64,000 bases of DNA from Picochlorum sp. 'celeri' (lineage: Eukaryota > Chlorophyta > Trebouxiophyceae): the NCBI GenBank assembly GCA_010909725.1, contig JAACMV010000024.1:1240001-1304000 (forward strand), written 5' to 3'. The notes beneath the pieces were generated by a model. The model was not told the DNA's origin and made no database searches. It was given only the letters and a program-made list of their open reading frames with translations. Made by a program: the position numbers and the translations under genes. Shown here one piece after another: positions 39,779 to 49,725 of this stretch (position 1 is the first letter of the stretch; every line of letters starts with the position of its first letter).

Positions 39779-41971
39779 TCACCCTGCGATTTTCGCAGAT
39801 TGTTCATCGGATTCCTCTCTGATCTCATGAAGCAGTGCAAAGAATTCGTGACGATACGGGGAAAACAATTGCTTGGCAGTTTTGCAGATTTGCTTGGCTT
39901 TCTTGCTTTTCTTCCCTTTGGGCATGGAATCATCCTTGGATTGAGACTGCTCCACATCTCTTGCATCTTCTTTGCGCTGAGACATGATCTCTAAACCCTG
40001 GGACAAGAGTCTGCATATTTTCTGTGCGATTGTATCGGCTTTCTCGCGGTTTGGAAAGTAAACCGTATCAAATCTGTTTGACAGCCAAAGCCACAGTGTT
40101 GCCACCTGATGGGCAGCCTCAAAGTCTCTCATTGCATCCGAGGTAGTTGGGGGAACATCCCCTGGATCAATGTCCAACTCACACGCTTCCCCTGCAGCGT
40201 ATTTTTTTGCGAAATAGAGGATAGCAGCCCGGATGCGTAGGTCGCCCGTGGAGGCAGGGGCCATGCAGAAGGAATATAAATCCTTCATCGAAAGGCCACT
40301 GACCCTTTCAAGAAGTTTGGCCAACTCTATAGTGCTTTCTTGCTTGCAGAAGAAGTATTTACCCCCCAGTACTGCTTCCTGGGAAAACTCTTTGATTAAA
40401 TCCGAGTATACTTGTGACTGCTTGCTAGCTGCAAATGCTTCAAAGTGTTCGTACTCTGGATAGATTCCAGCACGGGAAGTAGCCAATCGGTCGAGGGGGA
40501 CACCAAGGCCTTCTCGTAGTCGTCTCACATCCCCCTTTTCGCGACATGTTGCTTTCCCAACAGAATATTGACTGCTTCTTCTTCCTGCTCTACCAGCAAT
40601 CTGTTTGATCATGGAGACGCTGACAGGAACTGTTGGTTTTGCATGCCCTTCTCGTTTGTCCATTTTGTGAAAAATGACTCGCCTGATATTGAGGTTCAGC
40701 CCCATCCCCACAGCATCACTTGCTACCATGATATCATAGCCACTAGTAGGATCATTGAAGAGTTTTGCTTGCTGCCGGCGAGTTTCCGGCGGCAGCGCAC
40801 CATACACAACACATGATTTGTACTGGGTTTCCACCTCAATCAATTGCTTGATTTGAAAAATATCAGCCCGTGAAAATGCTACGATGCAATCACCCGCCTC
40901 AACAGCCGAGTACCCCATTTCTAATCCCCCATGTTCAATTTCTAGAGGAGTAAAACGGTCATACTTTCGAACTTCAAACTCTTCGCCAATTTGCTCAGTC
41001 ATCCACTTGACCAGGGAGAGCGCAGAGCCATCTCCACACACATGTATTTCGCGCGCAGGAACCCCGAGTAATGCTCTCGTCCACGCCCATCCCCTTGATT
41101 CATCCCCAATCAGTTGAATTTCGTCGATGACCGCAACGTCTACAAGCTTCTCTAGATTCATCATTTCAACAGTGCAGGCAGTGTGTCGTGCACCAGGAAC
41201 CTCTCTCCTCTCCTGGCCAGTAATCAAAGAGCAGTATGTTCCCTCTCTATTACAAGATTCGTACACTTCCATTGCCAACAATCGAAGAGGACCACAATAC
41301 ACACCGGAAGATGCATGTTTCATTGCCAGCAGAGCATTATACGTCTTCCCACTGTTTGTTGGCCCAGCATGGTAGATGACTCTTCTTTTCACTGCTCTAG
41401 CCACAGGAAACCACAAATGTGGCTTTGACAAATCCCGACAATTGACGATTCTCTCATATTCTTGTATCTCATAGGTATGATGAAGCTTTGTGTATTCCAA
41501 GAACGCATGCAGCACACGATCCTCTGCCATACTACCCTCCTCTTCCTCCTCTGACTGTAACAACAGTGGACCATTGCCCTTCAATATCTTCTGAACAAAA
41601 TCACGTGACGCTTTCTCAAACAATTCTAGACTGATATAGTGACGTAGTGATGCCTTCTGATTCCTAGTACTGGACCGAAACTTCTGAAGAGCACGAACCA
41701 CTGCATTTTCTAAACCTGAATTAGACTCCTTCTGGTCAGGAGAACATTCTGATCGCTGCACAGGCTCCTGTGCCGTCAAACTGGCGCAGCTTCTGCCAAA
41801 TTTATTATAAAAGTTGAATTCTCTACCTACTCCACGGATCCATGACTGCGTCGCCCTCCAATTCTTCGCTGCATGTCGTCGAAAAACCTCTTGGTCAGAG
41901 ACATTCAAGAATACATCAGTTATCTTGGCCAACCGTATACAGCGGTGACCTACAGAAATATATTGACTCAT
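39779..41971 (-). CDS. SUV3: SUV3-like mitochondrial/organellar RNA helicase
   Basis: 730 residues. The helicase core carries motif I GPTNSGKTYNALLAMK, the Ia-like CGPLRLLAMEVYE, motif II DEIQLIGDESRGWAWTRALLG, and CGDGSALSLV. It continues with ASDAVGMGLNLNIRRVIF and motif VI QIAGRAGRRSS, all diagnostic of SUV3. The C-terminal helical domain with the SUV3 core line and a Lys/Ser-rich tail (SKDDSMPKGKKSKKAKQ) follow. SUV3 unwinds RNA for the mitochondrial degradosome. The N-terminus lacks a clear targeting peptide, and a TTTCTGTAG acceptor-like site sits just after the ATG. A short upstream exon with the targeting sequence is therefore possible. Confidence 0.88.
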   Translation of the reverse strand: MSQYISVGHRCIRLAKITDVFLNVSDQEVFRRHAAKNWRATQSWIRGVGREFNFYNKFGRSCASLTAQEPVQRSECSPDQKESNSGLENAVVRALQKFRSSTRNQKASLRHYISLELFEKASRDFVQKILKGNGPLLLQSEEEEEGSMAEDRVLHAFLEYTKLHHTYEIQEYERIVNCRDLSKPHLWFPVARAVKRRVIYHAGPTNSGKTYNALLAMKHASSGVYCGPLRLLAMEVYESCNREGTYCSLITGQERREVPGARHTACTVEMMNLEKLVDVAVIDEIQLIGDESRGWAWTRALLGVPAREIHVCGDGSALSLVKWMTEQIGEEFEVRKYDRFTPLEIEHGGLEMGYSAVEAGDCIVAFSRADIFQIKQLIEVETQYKSCVVYGALPPETRRQQAKLFNDPTSGYDIMVASDAVGMGLNLNIRRVIFHKMDKREGHAKPTVPVSVSMIKQIAGRAGRRSSQYSVGKATCREKGDVRRLREGLGVPLDRLATSRAGIYPEYEHFEAFAASKQSQVYSDLIKEFSQEAVLGGKYFFCKQESTIELAKLLERVSGLSMKDLYSFCMAPASTGDLRIRAAILYFAKKYAAGEACELDIDPGDVPPTTSDAMRDFEAAHQVATLWLWLSNRFDTVYFPNREKADTIAQKICRLLSQGLEIMSQRKEDARDVEQSQSKDDSMPKGKKSKKAKQICKTAKQLFSPYRHEFFALLHEIREESDEQSAKIAG

Positions 41972-42191
41972 TACATTGTTTTATACAGGTTATGTTGAAT
42001 TGTTTCTCAGGAAAATAAAGAAAAATCTTGAAAAATCCTCGTTCTGCTCTGTAAATAAAACATTAAATCACAAATTAAACCACAAATGACATGTGGAAAC
42101 GTGCTCTCTCCAGAGACTTTTTTTAAATTATATTCAAGCACACATGATGTGACTGTAACAAGAAGTGGGTCTGCGGTGCAGAATTAGAAAG
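41972..42191. promoter_or_regulatory. Divergent promoter region
   Basis: About 220 AT-rich bases between divergent SUV3 and REV1 genes. A TATAAAA motif (reverse strand, near 41980-41990) lies unusually close to the SUV3 ATG. Confidence 0.3.
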
Positions 42192-44938
42192 ATGGATCAG
42201 TTGAAGGGGGCAGTTGGGCAGCAAGGAGAGGAAGAAAAAAAACACCATGATGGATCGTTTCAAAAGTATATGGAGGGCAAAATCCAAAAATTGGATGTTC
42301 AATTTCAGCAACAGTCGTCAATGGTGGCTCCGGTTGAAACAGACCCTGTTCTGAGCAAGTTGTTCAGGGGGGTCTCTATTCATGTGAATGGGTATACTGA
42401 GCCATCTCATTCGGTTTTGAAGCAGATGATGGCGCAATACGGTGGTTCATTTCAAAACTATTACTCAAGATCGACAGTGACGCATATTGTCTGTAGTAAT
42501 TTACCGGATGCAAAGGTGAAGCAGTTTGAAAAGGAGAGAGACCCAACTCCAATTGTCAGGCCAGAGTGGGTGACAGAGAGCATACGAGCTCGACGATTGC
42601 TTTCCATCGATAGATTTATTTTATATAGACTACGTCCAGGGGGTCCTGGGCAGCAAACACTCGTGAATTCGCTGAGTAAAGGGAAGAAACGTTCTCCATA
42701 TGATGAGAACAGACTTGCACAGGCTCTGGTGGTGGCTCAGAAACTGAGGCAAAACTGCGAGGTGCTCAAGGGTCCTCCTAAGTCTTCTAGAGATGATCCT
42801 AATTTTGTTGAATCGTTTTATAGGGCGAGTAGGCTTCATTTTATTGGGACTTGGAAAACGAGGGTGGAGAATCTCATGGAATCAGGTATTGCTGATGAGG
42901 CACCCACACCATCCAAGCCTGGCCCAGGGAATGAGAGAGCCATCATACACGTTGACATGGTGCGTCATACATCATGCTATTAAAGTGATTTTTCAGCATC
43001 GTTTGGGTGATCACGGTATATATTTCTGTCTTGCAGGACTGTTTTTTTGCATCAGTTGCAGAGACCAGTCACCCAATTTTTAAGGGCCTTCCTCTCGCTG
43101 TTTGTCATTCTAACGCGAAAGGGTCTGGTGAAATTTCTTCCGCGAATTATGAGGCTAGGAAGTATGGTGTACACGCATCCATGTTTATGAGTAAAGCGAA
43201 GGAGCTGTGTCCTCAGTTGATTGTGGTTCCGTATGAATTTGACAAGTATGAAGTTGTTTCAGAGTCGATGTACCGCATTCTGTTTCGATATTCGTCCCGT
43301 ATTCAACCAGTGTCATGTGATGAAGCATATGTAGATGTTACAGGGCTTGGTGAGCCTAGTGATATTGCTAGAAAACTACGCAATGATATTGAAAAGGAAA
43401 CAGGATGCAGAGCCAGTGCAGGAATTGGACCTAACATGATTCTTGCACGAATTGCCACAGCAAAGGCAAAGCCTAATGGTCAATTCTTCCTTTCTGCTGA
43501 TAATGCTCTACATGAATTAGGGTGTCTTGATGTGGAAGAACTACCCGGTATTGGCTGGGTGACTGGTACCAAATTACGAGAGGCTGGTTTTCAAGTGGTT
43601 GCTGACATTCAAAATAGCACGCAGTCTAAGATACAGGAGATCATTGGACAGAAGGCTGGAACCATTGCATATAAATATGCGTTTGGTCAGGATGTGAGAG
43701 AGGTAGGACCGCCACCTAGCAGGAAGTCAGTTGGGGCTGAAATCAATTGGGGAATCAGATTTGAGTCTCAAGATGATGCCGAGAGGTTCTTGCATTCAAT
43801 TGCATCTCAGATTCATGATCGCCTGGATCAGATCAAGATGAAAGGAAAAAACATCACGTTAAAGATTAAAAAGAAACAAAATGGTTGGGTAGAGCCAGTA
43901 AAGTATCTTGGTATGGGCCGATGCGACAGCCTTTCAAAATCAATAGCACTCAACAGGGGCGTCTTCTCCACGCAAGATATTTACGCAGAAGCGCTGGCGT
44001 TATTGCAATCGCTTCACGTCATCTATTCGGATATTCGTGGCATGGGTTTGTCGATGACAAAATTGGAGCCGAGAGTGGAGAAGCAGGGACAAGCTGAACG
44101 TCATAATCATGCAAGTCCAACAAAGCCTCTAAACAAGATTGATAGATTCACAGTGCCGAAGCAAGACGCTCCATCACCAAAGAAAACTTTTGAGGATGAA
44201 TCCAAAAAAATCAGACATCCTCCTAGCATTCCGCATTCGTCCATCGATCCAACTGTGTTTCAAGAGCTGCCAAAAGATATCCAAAAGGAGATTGAATTGC
44301 ACTATGGGCTGCACGCCAATAGATTCAAAAAGAACAAATTACCTGTTTCCATGCCCAAGGCCAAACGTAAAATTGCACCAATAACGAACGATCGTCACTA
44401 TTATGAGCCATTACGAATGTCACAGATTGATACGTCGGTGCTCCACGAACTCCCAGAAAGTGTCCAGCAGGAGATTTTGAAGAGCATTGACCCAACTAAG
44501 AAAAATAGAAAAAAGAGGAATGCAGCTAAAGGTACACGTACGACAGACCACAAATCAACTGATACCAGTGAACAATACAAAGTAAGGAAACGTGAATTAG
44601 AAGAAGCGTACACATCGTTGGTGGTAACGTTACCACCACTGTTGGTGGTCGCTGCAGAATGCCTTCATGCTGGCAATGTTGCCAGCGCCATTGCAAATCT
44701 CCAGACATGGCTCTCGCGCCATCAAGATGCAGAGCACTTAGAGACATTCAAGCGCCTCGTGTGCCTTGAGTGTGAATCAAATGCTTCTGACGTATTCCTG
44801 GAACATGCATGGGCTCTTTGCAGAGGAATCCACCGCATCATCAATGCAGCCATGCCATGTCAAAAGGCCATGCAGGATATTCTACACTCTCTTTTACAGA
44901 AAATTCGGGATAGGTACAATATACATGTAAAGCTGTAA
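42192..44938 (+). CDS. REV1: REV1 translesion DNA polymerase/deoxycytidyl transferase
   Basis: Two exons, 42192-42959 and 43037-44938, joined across a 77-nt intron (GTGCG...TTGCAG). The join restores the Y-family motif HVDMDCFFASV. The product is 889 residues. Domains in order: BRCT (about 58-145, LFRGVSIHVNGYTEP...RPEWVTESI) and the polymerase palm with SCDEAYVDVTGL. Next come the little finger, then two ubiquitin-binding motifs (FQELPKDIQKEI and LHELPESVQQEI). A helical C-terminal domain, which in the family binds other polymerases, ends the protein. REV1 inserts dCMP opposite damaged bases and scaffolds translesion synthesis. All domains are intact. Confidence 0.95.
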
Positions 44939-44951
44939 ATATGTATTGGTA

Positions 44952-45935
44952 TTATCTTTCGCGTTGCAGAATGGCATTTTCAAGTTGCCGCCGTAATTCC
45001 TGAATAGTCTTTCCAGTTTGGTACGATCTCACCACCTGTACCCCAAAGTCTTGTTGACCTACTCTACTAATGAAATCATCAACCTGTGTGGCATCTGACA
45101 CACCCGAATCCAACAAATTACATGCAACTTCTACACCATCTTCAACTTCCAGACCCATTGCCTGAACAGCTTGCAACCCACCGCCGCGTTCGCTGACTCT
45201 TCTTGCAATATCCTTTGCAACAGCCACGTCAGGAGTGTTCAATACAACGTTATGATTTACAACCCAGGGAACAGACCCCACGCACGCAATCCCCCATTCT
45301 GGTCGAACCACGCTTGGACCAAACGCAGGTGGGTGTGCACGGAGAGCAGCTTGATGCTCTGCATCCAAACTGGCACCCTTCCATACTTGTGTTGTCCCGT
45401 GCATGGTCTGCGGCTTGAAATATCCAAACCTCCTCCGTATCTCGGCTAGACTCGTCTCTCCATCATTATATGATGCAGTTCCATATACATACGTGGGCAA
45501 GCCATATTCTTCACCCAGAAGGCGTGCAATCTCTCTGGCAGCATCCCGTGCATGACTCATTGCGTTGCCATCCTGAATCAATGGATGACACGAGATGTGA
45601 TCCACGACGCCCAAACGAGGATGCGTCGCACGATGCTTCCGCAAATCAATCAACTCCAAAGCTTTTGCTGACACTGTAGCCGCTCCTTGTGCAATTGCAC
45701 TCGATGTGCTTCCAACGAGTGTGATACCAGTTCTGTTGTACGTTGAATCTATGAAAACATGACCCACTATGGACACTCCCTTCGACGACGAATCAATACC
45801 AGTATTCGAGAGACTATCAACAATCGCATCAATGATTGTACGATCCTTCCCCTCGCTGATATACACGTTACACGCTGCACAGACAGAGTACCATGAGCAT
45901 TTACTATCATACCACATTTTTTGGGGAGGAGACAT
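44952..45935 (-). CDS. Glutamate formiminotransferase-like protein
   Basis: A 327-residue single-exon protein covering only the formiminotransferase half of animal FTCD, as in the plant homologues. Conserved lines are AACNVYISEGKD, GHVFIDSTYNRTGITLVG, LIDLRKHRATHPRLGVVDHISCHPL and the end of the domain, with FGPSVVRPEWGIACVGSVPWVVNHNVVL. The catalytic-region His in VDHISCHP corresponds to the family VDHIxFxPL. The animal enzyme moves a formimino group from formiminoglutamate to tetrahydrofolate; the plant role is less clear. It converges with REV1 with 13 bases between stop codons. Confidence 0.85.
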   Translation of the reverse strand: MSPPQKMWYDSKCSWYSVCAACNVYISEGKDRTIIDAIVDSLSNTGIDSSSKGVSIVGHVFIDSTYNRTGITLVGSTSSAIAQGAATVSAKALELIDLRKHRATHPRLGVVDHISCHPLIQDGNAMSHARDAAREIARLLGEEYGLPTYVYGTASYNDGETSLAEIRRRFGYFKPQTMHGTTQVWKGASLDAEHQAALRAHPPAFGPSVVRPEWGIACVGSVPWVVNHNVVLNTPDVAVAKDIARRVSERGGGLQAVQAMGLEVEDGVEVACNLLDSGVSDATQVDDFISRVGQQDFGVQVVRSYQTGKTIQELRRQLENAILQRER

Positions 45936-46521
45936 TGTGTATCAACAGACTGCCACCACATACCCAATTCACTCAATGTGTGATCAGTCGAAAAGCCCTT
46001 TGATCCTTCTCGGTTTCTCTGATTCACCGTCTGTCCATCTCGTCCCGCACAAGCTCTACACTGCTGTGCAGCACCCGTCAACCTGTGTATGGGTGTGGTA
46101 GAAGTCACCCCAAGGTCCCGGCACAGTCGTCCCAAAACGAAGACACCCCTCACCATCTACAGTTGACATACTCTATTACAACAAGTACACAGAACAATTA
46201 ATGCATCAACATTGGATCGACGAAGAGATTTAGAACAAGGAAGTATGAATTAAATATTTCTAAAGTCCTAATCAAGGAGAAGAAGGCGCCTTCTTGTCGA
46301 GAAAGAAAGAGCGGGGACAGCGGTCACGCTGCTGTATACTGATACGAAATTGCAATGTCATTTCCATTGCAAAGTTTATTTCAAAATCGGTAGCAATTGG
46401 CGAACCGATCAATCATCGAAAGAGCAGAGTGCTGGTTGTATATTTGGGGCACCCTTTTTCTGCCTAGAAAACGGCATTTATTACACGGGTAGACGCAAGG
46501 AGAAGCATTAATCAGCATATA
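45936..46521. promoter_or_regulatory. Divergent promoter region, no gene seen
   Basis: About 590 bases between the divergent formiminotransferase and calcium-sensor genes. Overlapping short frames from both strands are incoherent. Both promoters should lie here; no TATA box is convincing. Confidence 0.35.
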
Positions 46522-47343
46522 ATGGGTTGTGTTTTTAGTAGAAGCAGCACTACCGAGCCTGAGGATGCAGCAGAGTTGAACGAAAGAGATGGTGGAAGAG
46601 GTCCTTCTTCCTCGTCTGGCCAGGAGCATCGAGACCAGCGTAGTATCAAGAGTACACGATCTGTGGGTAGTATGCGAAGTAGTACAATTGCATCTCAGAC
46701 CAATTTTAGTGTGTCTGAAGTGGATTCTTTGAGGGAATTGTATCAGAAGTTGAGTAATGAGCTCCATCATGATGGACTGATACACAAGGATGAACTTGCT
46801 TGGGCACTGTTCAAGTGTCACAGGGATAATTTGTTTGTGGATCGGGTGTTCGAGTTGTTTGATATCAAGAATAATAATGTTATTGATTTTAGTGAATTTG
46901 TCACGTCGTTGAGTGTGTTTCATCCGAATGCCCCACTGGAGGAAAAGGCAAAGTGTATGTTGTGTGTGTCCATCAGGTCCTATTGGTTGTTCCATGCTTG
47001 ATTGACAATATCATATGTCTGTGATGCAGTTGCGTTTCGTATATATGATATAAATCAATCTGGTGCGATCGAGCCGCCGGAATTGAAAAGGTTTTTGGTC
47101 GCCATTATGGCGGATAACCCTGATGTGCATCTGGATGATGAGGCATTGGAGAAGATTGTGGCGGATACCTTTGAACAGGTGGATGTGACTGGTGATGGGA
47201 AGATTGTTCCTGAGGAGTGGATGGCTCTTGTGAAGAAGAATCCTTCGATTATATCGTATATGACGCTGCCAGTGCTGGCAGATATCTGTAGAAAGTTTCC
47301 ACCCTCGCCAGGGAAGCATCATTCAGAGCAGAGGAGGGGATGA
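46522..47343 (+). CDS. Calcineurin B-like calcium sensor (plant CBL type)
   Basis: Two exons, 46522-46954 and 47030-47343, with a 75-nt intron (GTATG...GATGCAG). The join gives EEKAKFAFRIYDINQSG, exactly the plant CBL sequence. The product is 248 residues. It starts MGCVFS, a myristoylation/palmitoylation signal, followed by a Ser-rich N-terminal extension of about 60 residues. Four EF-hands follow. The first is degenerate, the second is DIKNNNVIDFSE, the third DINQSGAIEPPE and the fourth DVTGDGKIVPEE. The C-terminus ends with a FPPS variant of the plant FPSF motif. CBLs bring CIPK kinases to membranes on Ca2+ signals. This is one of the best green-lineage markers in the window. Confidence 0.92.
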
Positions 47344-47458
47344 CACGCCCATGCTCGAGTGATTGCTCAAATCACAGTGATGCAGGAATCGAAAATCTTT
47401 TGATTATTTTGATCTTGTCGTCGTATATATTGCAAAATTTCAGCGGAACAAGATAGAA

Positions 47459-49333
47459 TTATCGATATCTTTTGTACTGGGGCTGATACATGGACTCGTA
47501 TGCATGGTCCAGCAGGTTGTGTGGTTTTGGAAGCTCTGTAGCTTCACCAATCTGGTACGCTTTACCAGCTAATCCCGCGCCAACATGAGCCGCAACATCG
47601 CGGGAAGCTCCTATTGGAGGCATGAGGCATCCAGCTTCGATGGCATCATCAGGAACTAGATTCGCAACTGTTTTTGCGACAGTAACAAACATTTCATCCC
47701 TCAAGCGTTTTGATCGTGACATTGTTGTTCCCAGTGCAATACCTGGGAAGATATGCGATGTGCATAGCTTGGTTGCTTCTTTTTGTACGGAGCCTACCTG
47801 TATGATTCCATGTGTATGTCGATCAGCAAAGAAGCATTTGCCCTTGGTCCATTCATAGGCATCCTTGGCACTCACTTCTGCACTTCCTGGATTGCCTCCA
47901 GGGCTGTGCAGTGACATTGGTAGAATGACAGGTCGCTCTACACCTTCACATGCAGCCTCTAATACCTCTTTTGTAAAAGCAAATGGTGGTTTATCTTTTG
48001 ACAGGCCAATGATGACAGTTGGCTTGATGTGCTTCACTGCACTGAGAAGGGATGGGCATTCAGGCCCATCTTCAATATACGGGAGTTTATGATCCTCCAA
48101 GACATCTGCATCCGCTCTTGTACGTACTAACAATCCTTTTGAATCGACTAAATGGATAGCTTTACGCACTTCTAATACAGTCCCCACCCTTGTGGATCGC
48201 TGAATTGCTTCTTCCAACAATTCAGCAATCGCAGTCAACACAGGACTTTCTCCCACGAGAATAAACCGCTGATCCGCAAGGTTTGTTCCTGTAATACGCT
48301 GTGTTGCCAACACGGCCGCTAGTGCTAAAATAGGAAGACCGAATTGAGCATCACTGAACACTGGAAAGCTTCCTCGGTATTCAGACACAAGTTTGCTCTG
48401 TGTCTCAAAAGCCATATCCTGGAAATCCACCATCACAGCAGCTCCAAAACGACGCTGAACAGCAGACAAAAGTTCATCAATGAGCTCATAGTAATCGTCC
48501 CCTCGCACGCGATGATGCTTCATGCCCACATAAATAGGATCAGACAACAATCGCTCCGTATCAGTTCCATTATCAATTGTCACTGGAAGACACGTCGATG
48601 GGTCAACACCGCCGAGGGCAACATATTGTGCCAGCCTTGATATCGGAGATCCAATCGCCTGAACACCCAAATCCCCAAAGGTTCCCACAGATTCGCCATC
48701 TGTCAAGCAGATGGCTTTGACCCTTCGCTCTGGCCAATTCTTCAAAATAGAAAACACGTGACCTTTATCTTCCAATGACAGGAATAATCCACGAGGGAGA
48801 GATCGAAACATGAGAGAATACTTTTGACAATACTCCCCCATGGCAGGGAATTGAAGCAAAGGCAGCAATTCTTCAATATTATTTTGCAACACATGATAAA
48901 ACAGCCGCTCATTCCTCTCCTGCAGACTCATTAAATACGTCACCTTTCTCACAGACGTCTTCATATGCCTAATATTAATCAACACGCGCTCTGCCTGCAC
49001 ATCTTGGCTAATAACTGCAGGTGGCAACAGCCCTCTGAGATAGAGCCGATCCCTTTCTCCATTTGTAAATGCCAATCCCTTGTTGTATTTCGCATTGCGC
49101 ATCAAATCCACCCCTGAAATCACACTACGAACCCATGGTGTCGTAGGCCGTGAGTGCGTCGAATCACCATCACTATCATGCCCATCATCATGCGGATTTC
49201 TGAGAAAAACTCCATGATGATACCACTTGTTGGCTGTGTGTCCACTGCTCGACGTCGAACACACAGCCGCTGTCTCTATAATGCGCTGCAAAATCAGCCT
49301 TTGTCGTAACTTATGTCGAAGTAATATGCTCAT
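47459..49333 (-). CDS. Malic enzyme-like protein, probably catalytically altered
   Basis: 624 residues with the full malic enzyme length and an Arg-rich, hydroxylated N-terminus (MSILLRHKLRQRLIL) suited to mitochondria. The core is recognisable: YNKGLAFTNGERDRLYLRGLLPP, YSLMFRSLPRGLFLSLEDKGHV, and FGDLGVQAIGSP. It continues with YYELIDELLSAVQRRFGA and HIFPGIALG. Several active-site segments differ from the usual family sequence. TDGxRxxGxGDLG here reads TDGESVGTFGDLG, the catalytic-Lys loop reads SPISRLAQY (Lys to Arg), FEDF reads FQDM, FNDDIQGTA reads FSDAQFGLP, and the nucleotide loop GAGEAG reads VGESPVL. The frame is intact, so this looks like a maintained pseudo-enzyme and not a decaying gene. 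Confidence 0.85.
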   Translation of the reverse strand: MSILLRHKLRQRLILQRIIETAAVCSTSSSGHTANKWYHHGVFLRNPHDDGHDSDGDSTHSRPTTPWVRSVISGVDLMRNAKYNKGLAFTNGERDRLYLRGLLPPAVISQDVQAERVLINIRHMKTSVRKVTYLMSLQERNERLFYHVLQNNIEELLPLLQFPAMGEYCQKYSLMFRSLPRGLFLSLEDKGHVFSILKNWPERRVKAICLTDGESVGTFGDLGVQAIGSPISRLAQYVALGGVDPSTCLPVTIDNGTDTERLLSDPIYVGMKHHRVRGDDYYELIDELLSAVQRRFGAAVMVDFQDMAFETQSKLVSEYRGSFPVFSDAQFGLPILALAAVLATQRITGTNLADQRFILVGESPVLTAIAELLEEAIQRSTRVGTVLEVRKAIHLVDSKGLLVRTRADADVLEDHKLPYIEDGPECPSLLSAVKHIKPTVIIGLSKDKPPFAFTKEVLEAACEGVERPVILPMSLHSPGGNPGSAEVSAKDAYEWTKGKCFFADRHTHGIIQVGSVQKEATKLCTSHIFPGIALGTTMSRSKRLRDEMFVTVAKTVANLVPDDAIEAGCLMPPIGASRDVAAHVGAGLAGKAYQIGEATELPKPHNLLDHAYESMYQPQYKRYR

Positions 49334-49725
49334 ATCGAGTATCTATATCATGAATTGTTGATAAATCTGGGCACTCGCACAAATGTCATGCAATTACAAA
49401 GAATCGCCCATGGGCGGATTGATGTCACTTTTATGGATATATATGGCTCATATATCGATTTGTTCGCCCCATATACCATTAAGAGTGTGAATATTCTAGA
49501 GCATTGCCATGTTTCGACACAATCTTCCGGAGTGTACGATATCAAATGCGTCCCATCCAGTCACCCTGTTGATCGTACGCAAACGTACACGTGCTCCAGG
49601 GATTGTGGGTACCCAATCTGCCCTGAGCAAATCGTCACAACATGACCCTCCTACACGCCACTAGCTCATTATTCAATTCATTATTGAAATTACACTATTC
49701 ACAGCAATCAACTAAATTAATAAAT
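49334..49725. promoter_or_regulatory. Divergent promoter region, no gene seen
   Basis: About 390 bases between the divergent malic enzyme-like and glutamine synthetase genes. A frame of about 95 codons on the plus strand from 49355 has no family resemblance and no coherent composition. The stretch ends in an AT-rich TAAATTAATAAAT just before the glutamine synthetase ATG. Confidence 0.35.

Noticed and set aside
47459..49333. Calling the malic enzyme-like gene a pseudogene
   Set aside because: The frame is intact over 624 codons with conserved scaffold motifs, so a maintained altered protein is more likely.
49355..49645. A 96-codon plus-strand frame before glutamine synthetase
   Set aside because: No coherent composition or homology; it lies in the expected divergent promoter.
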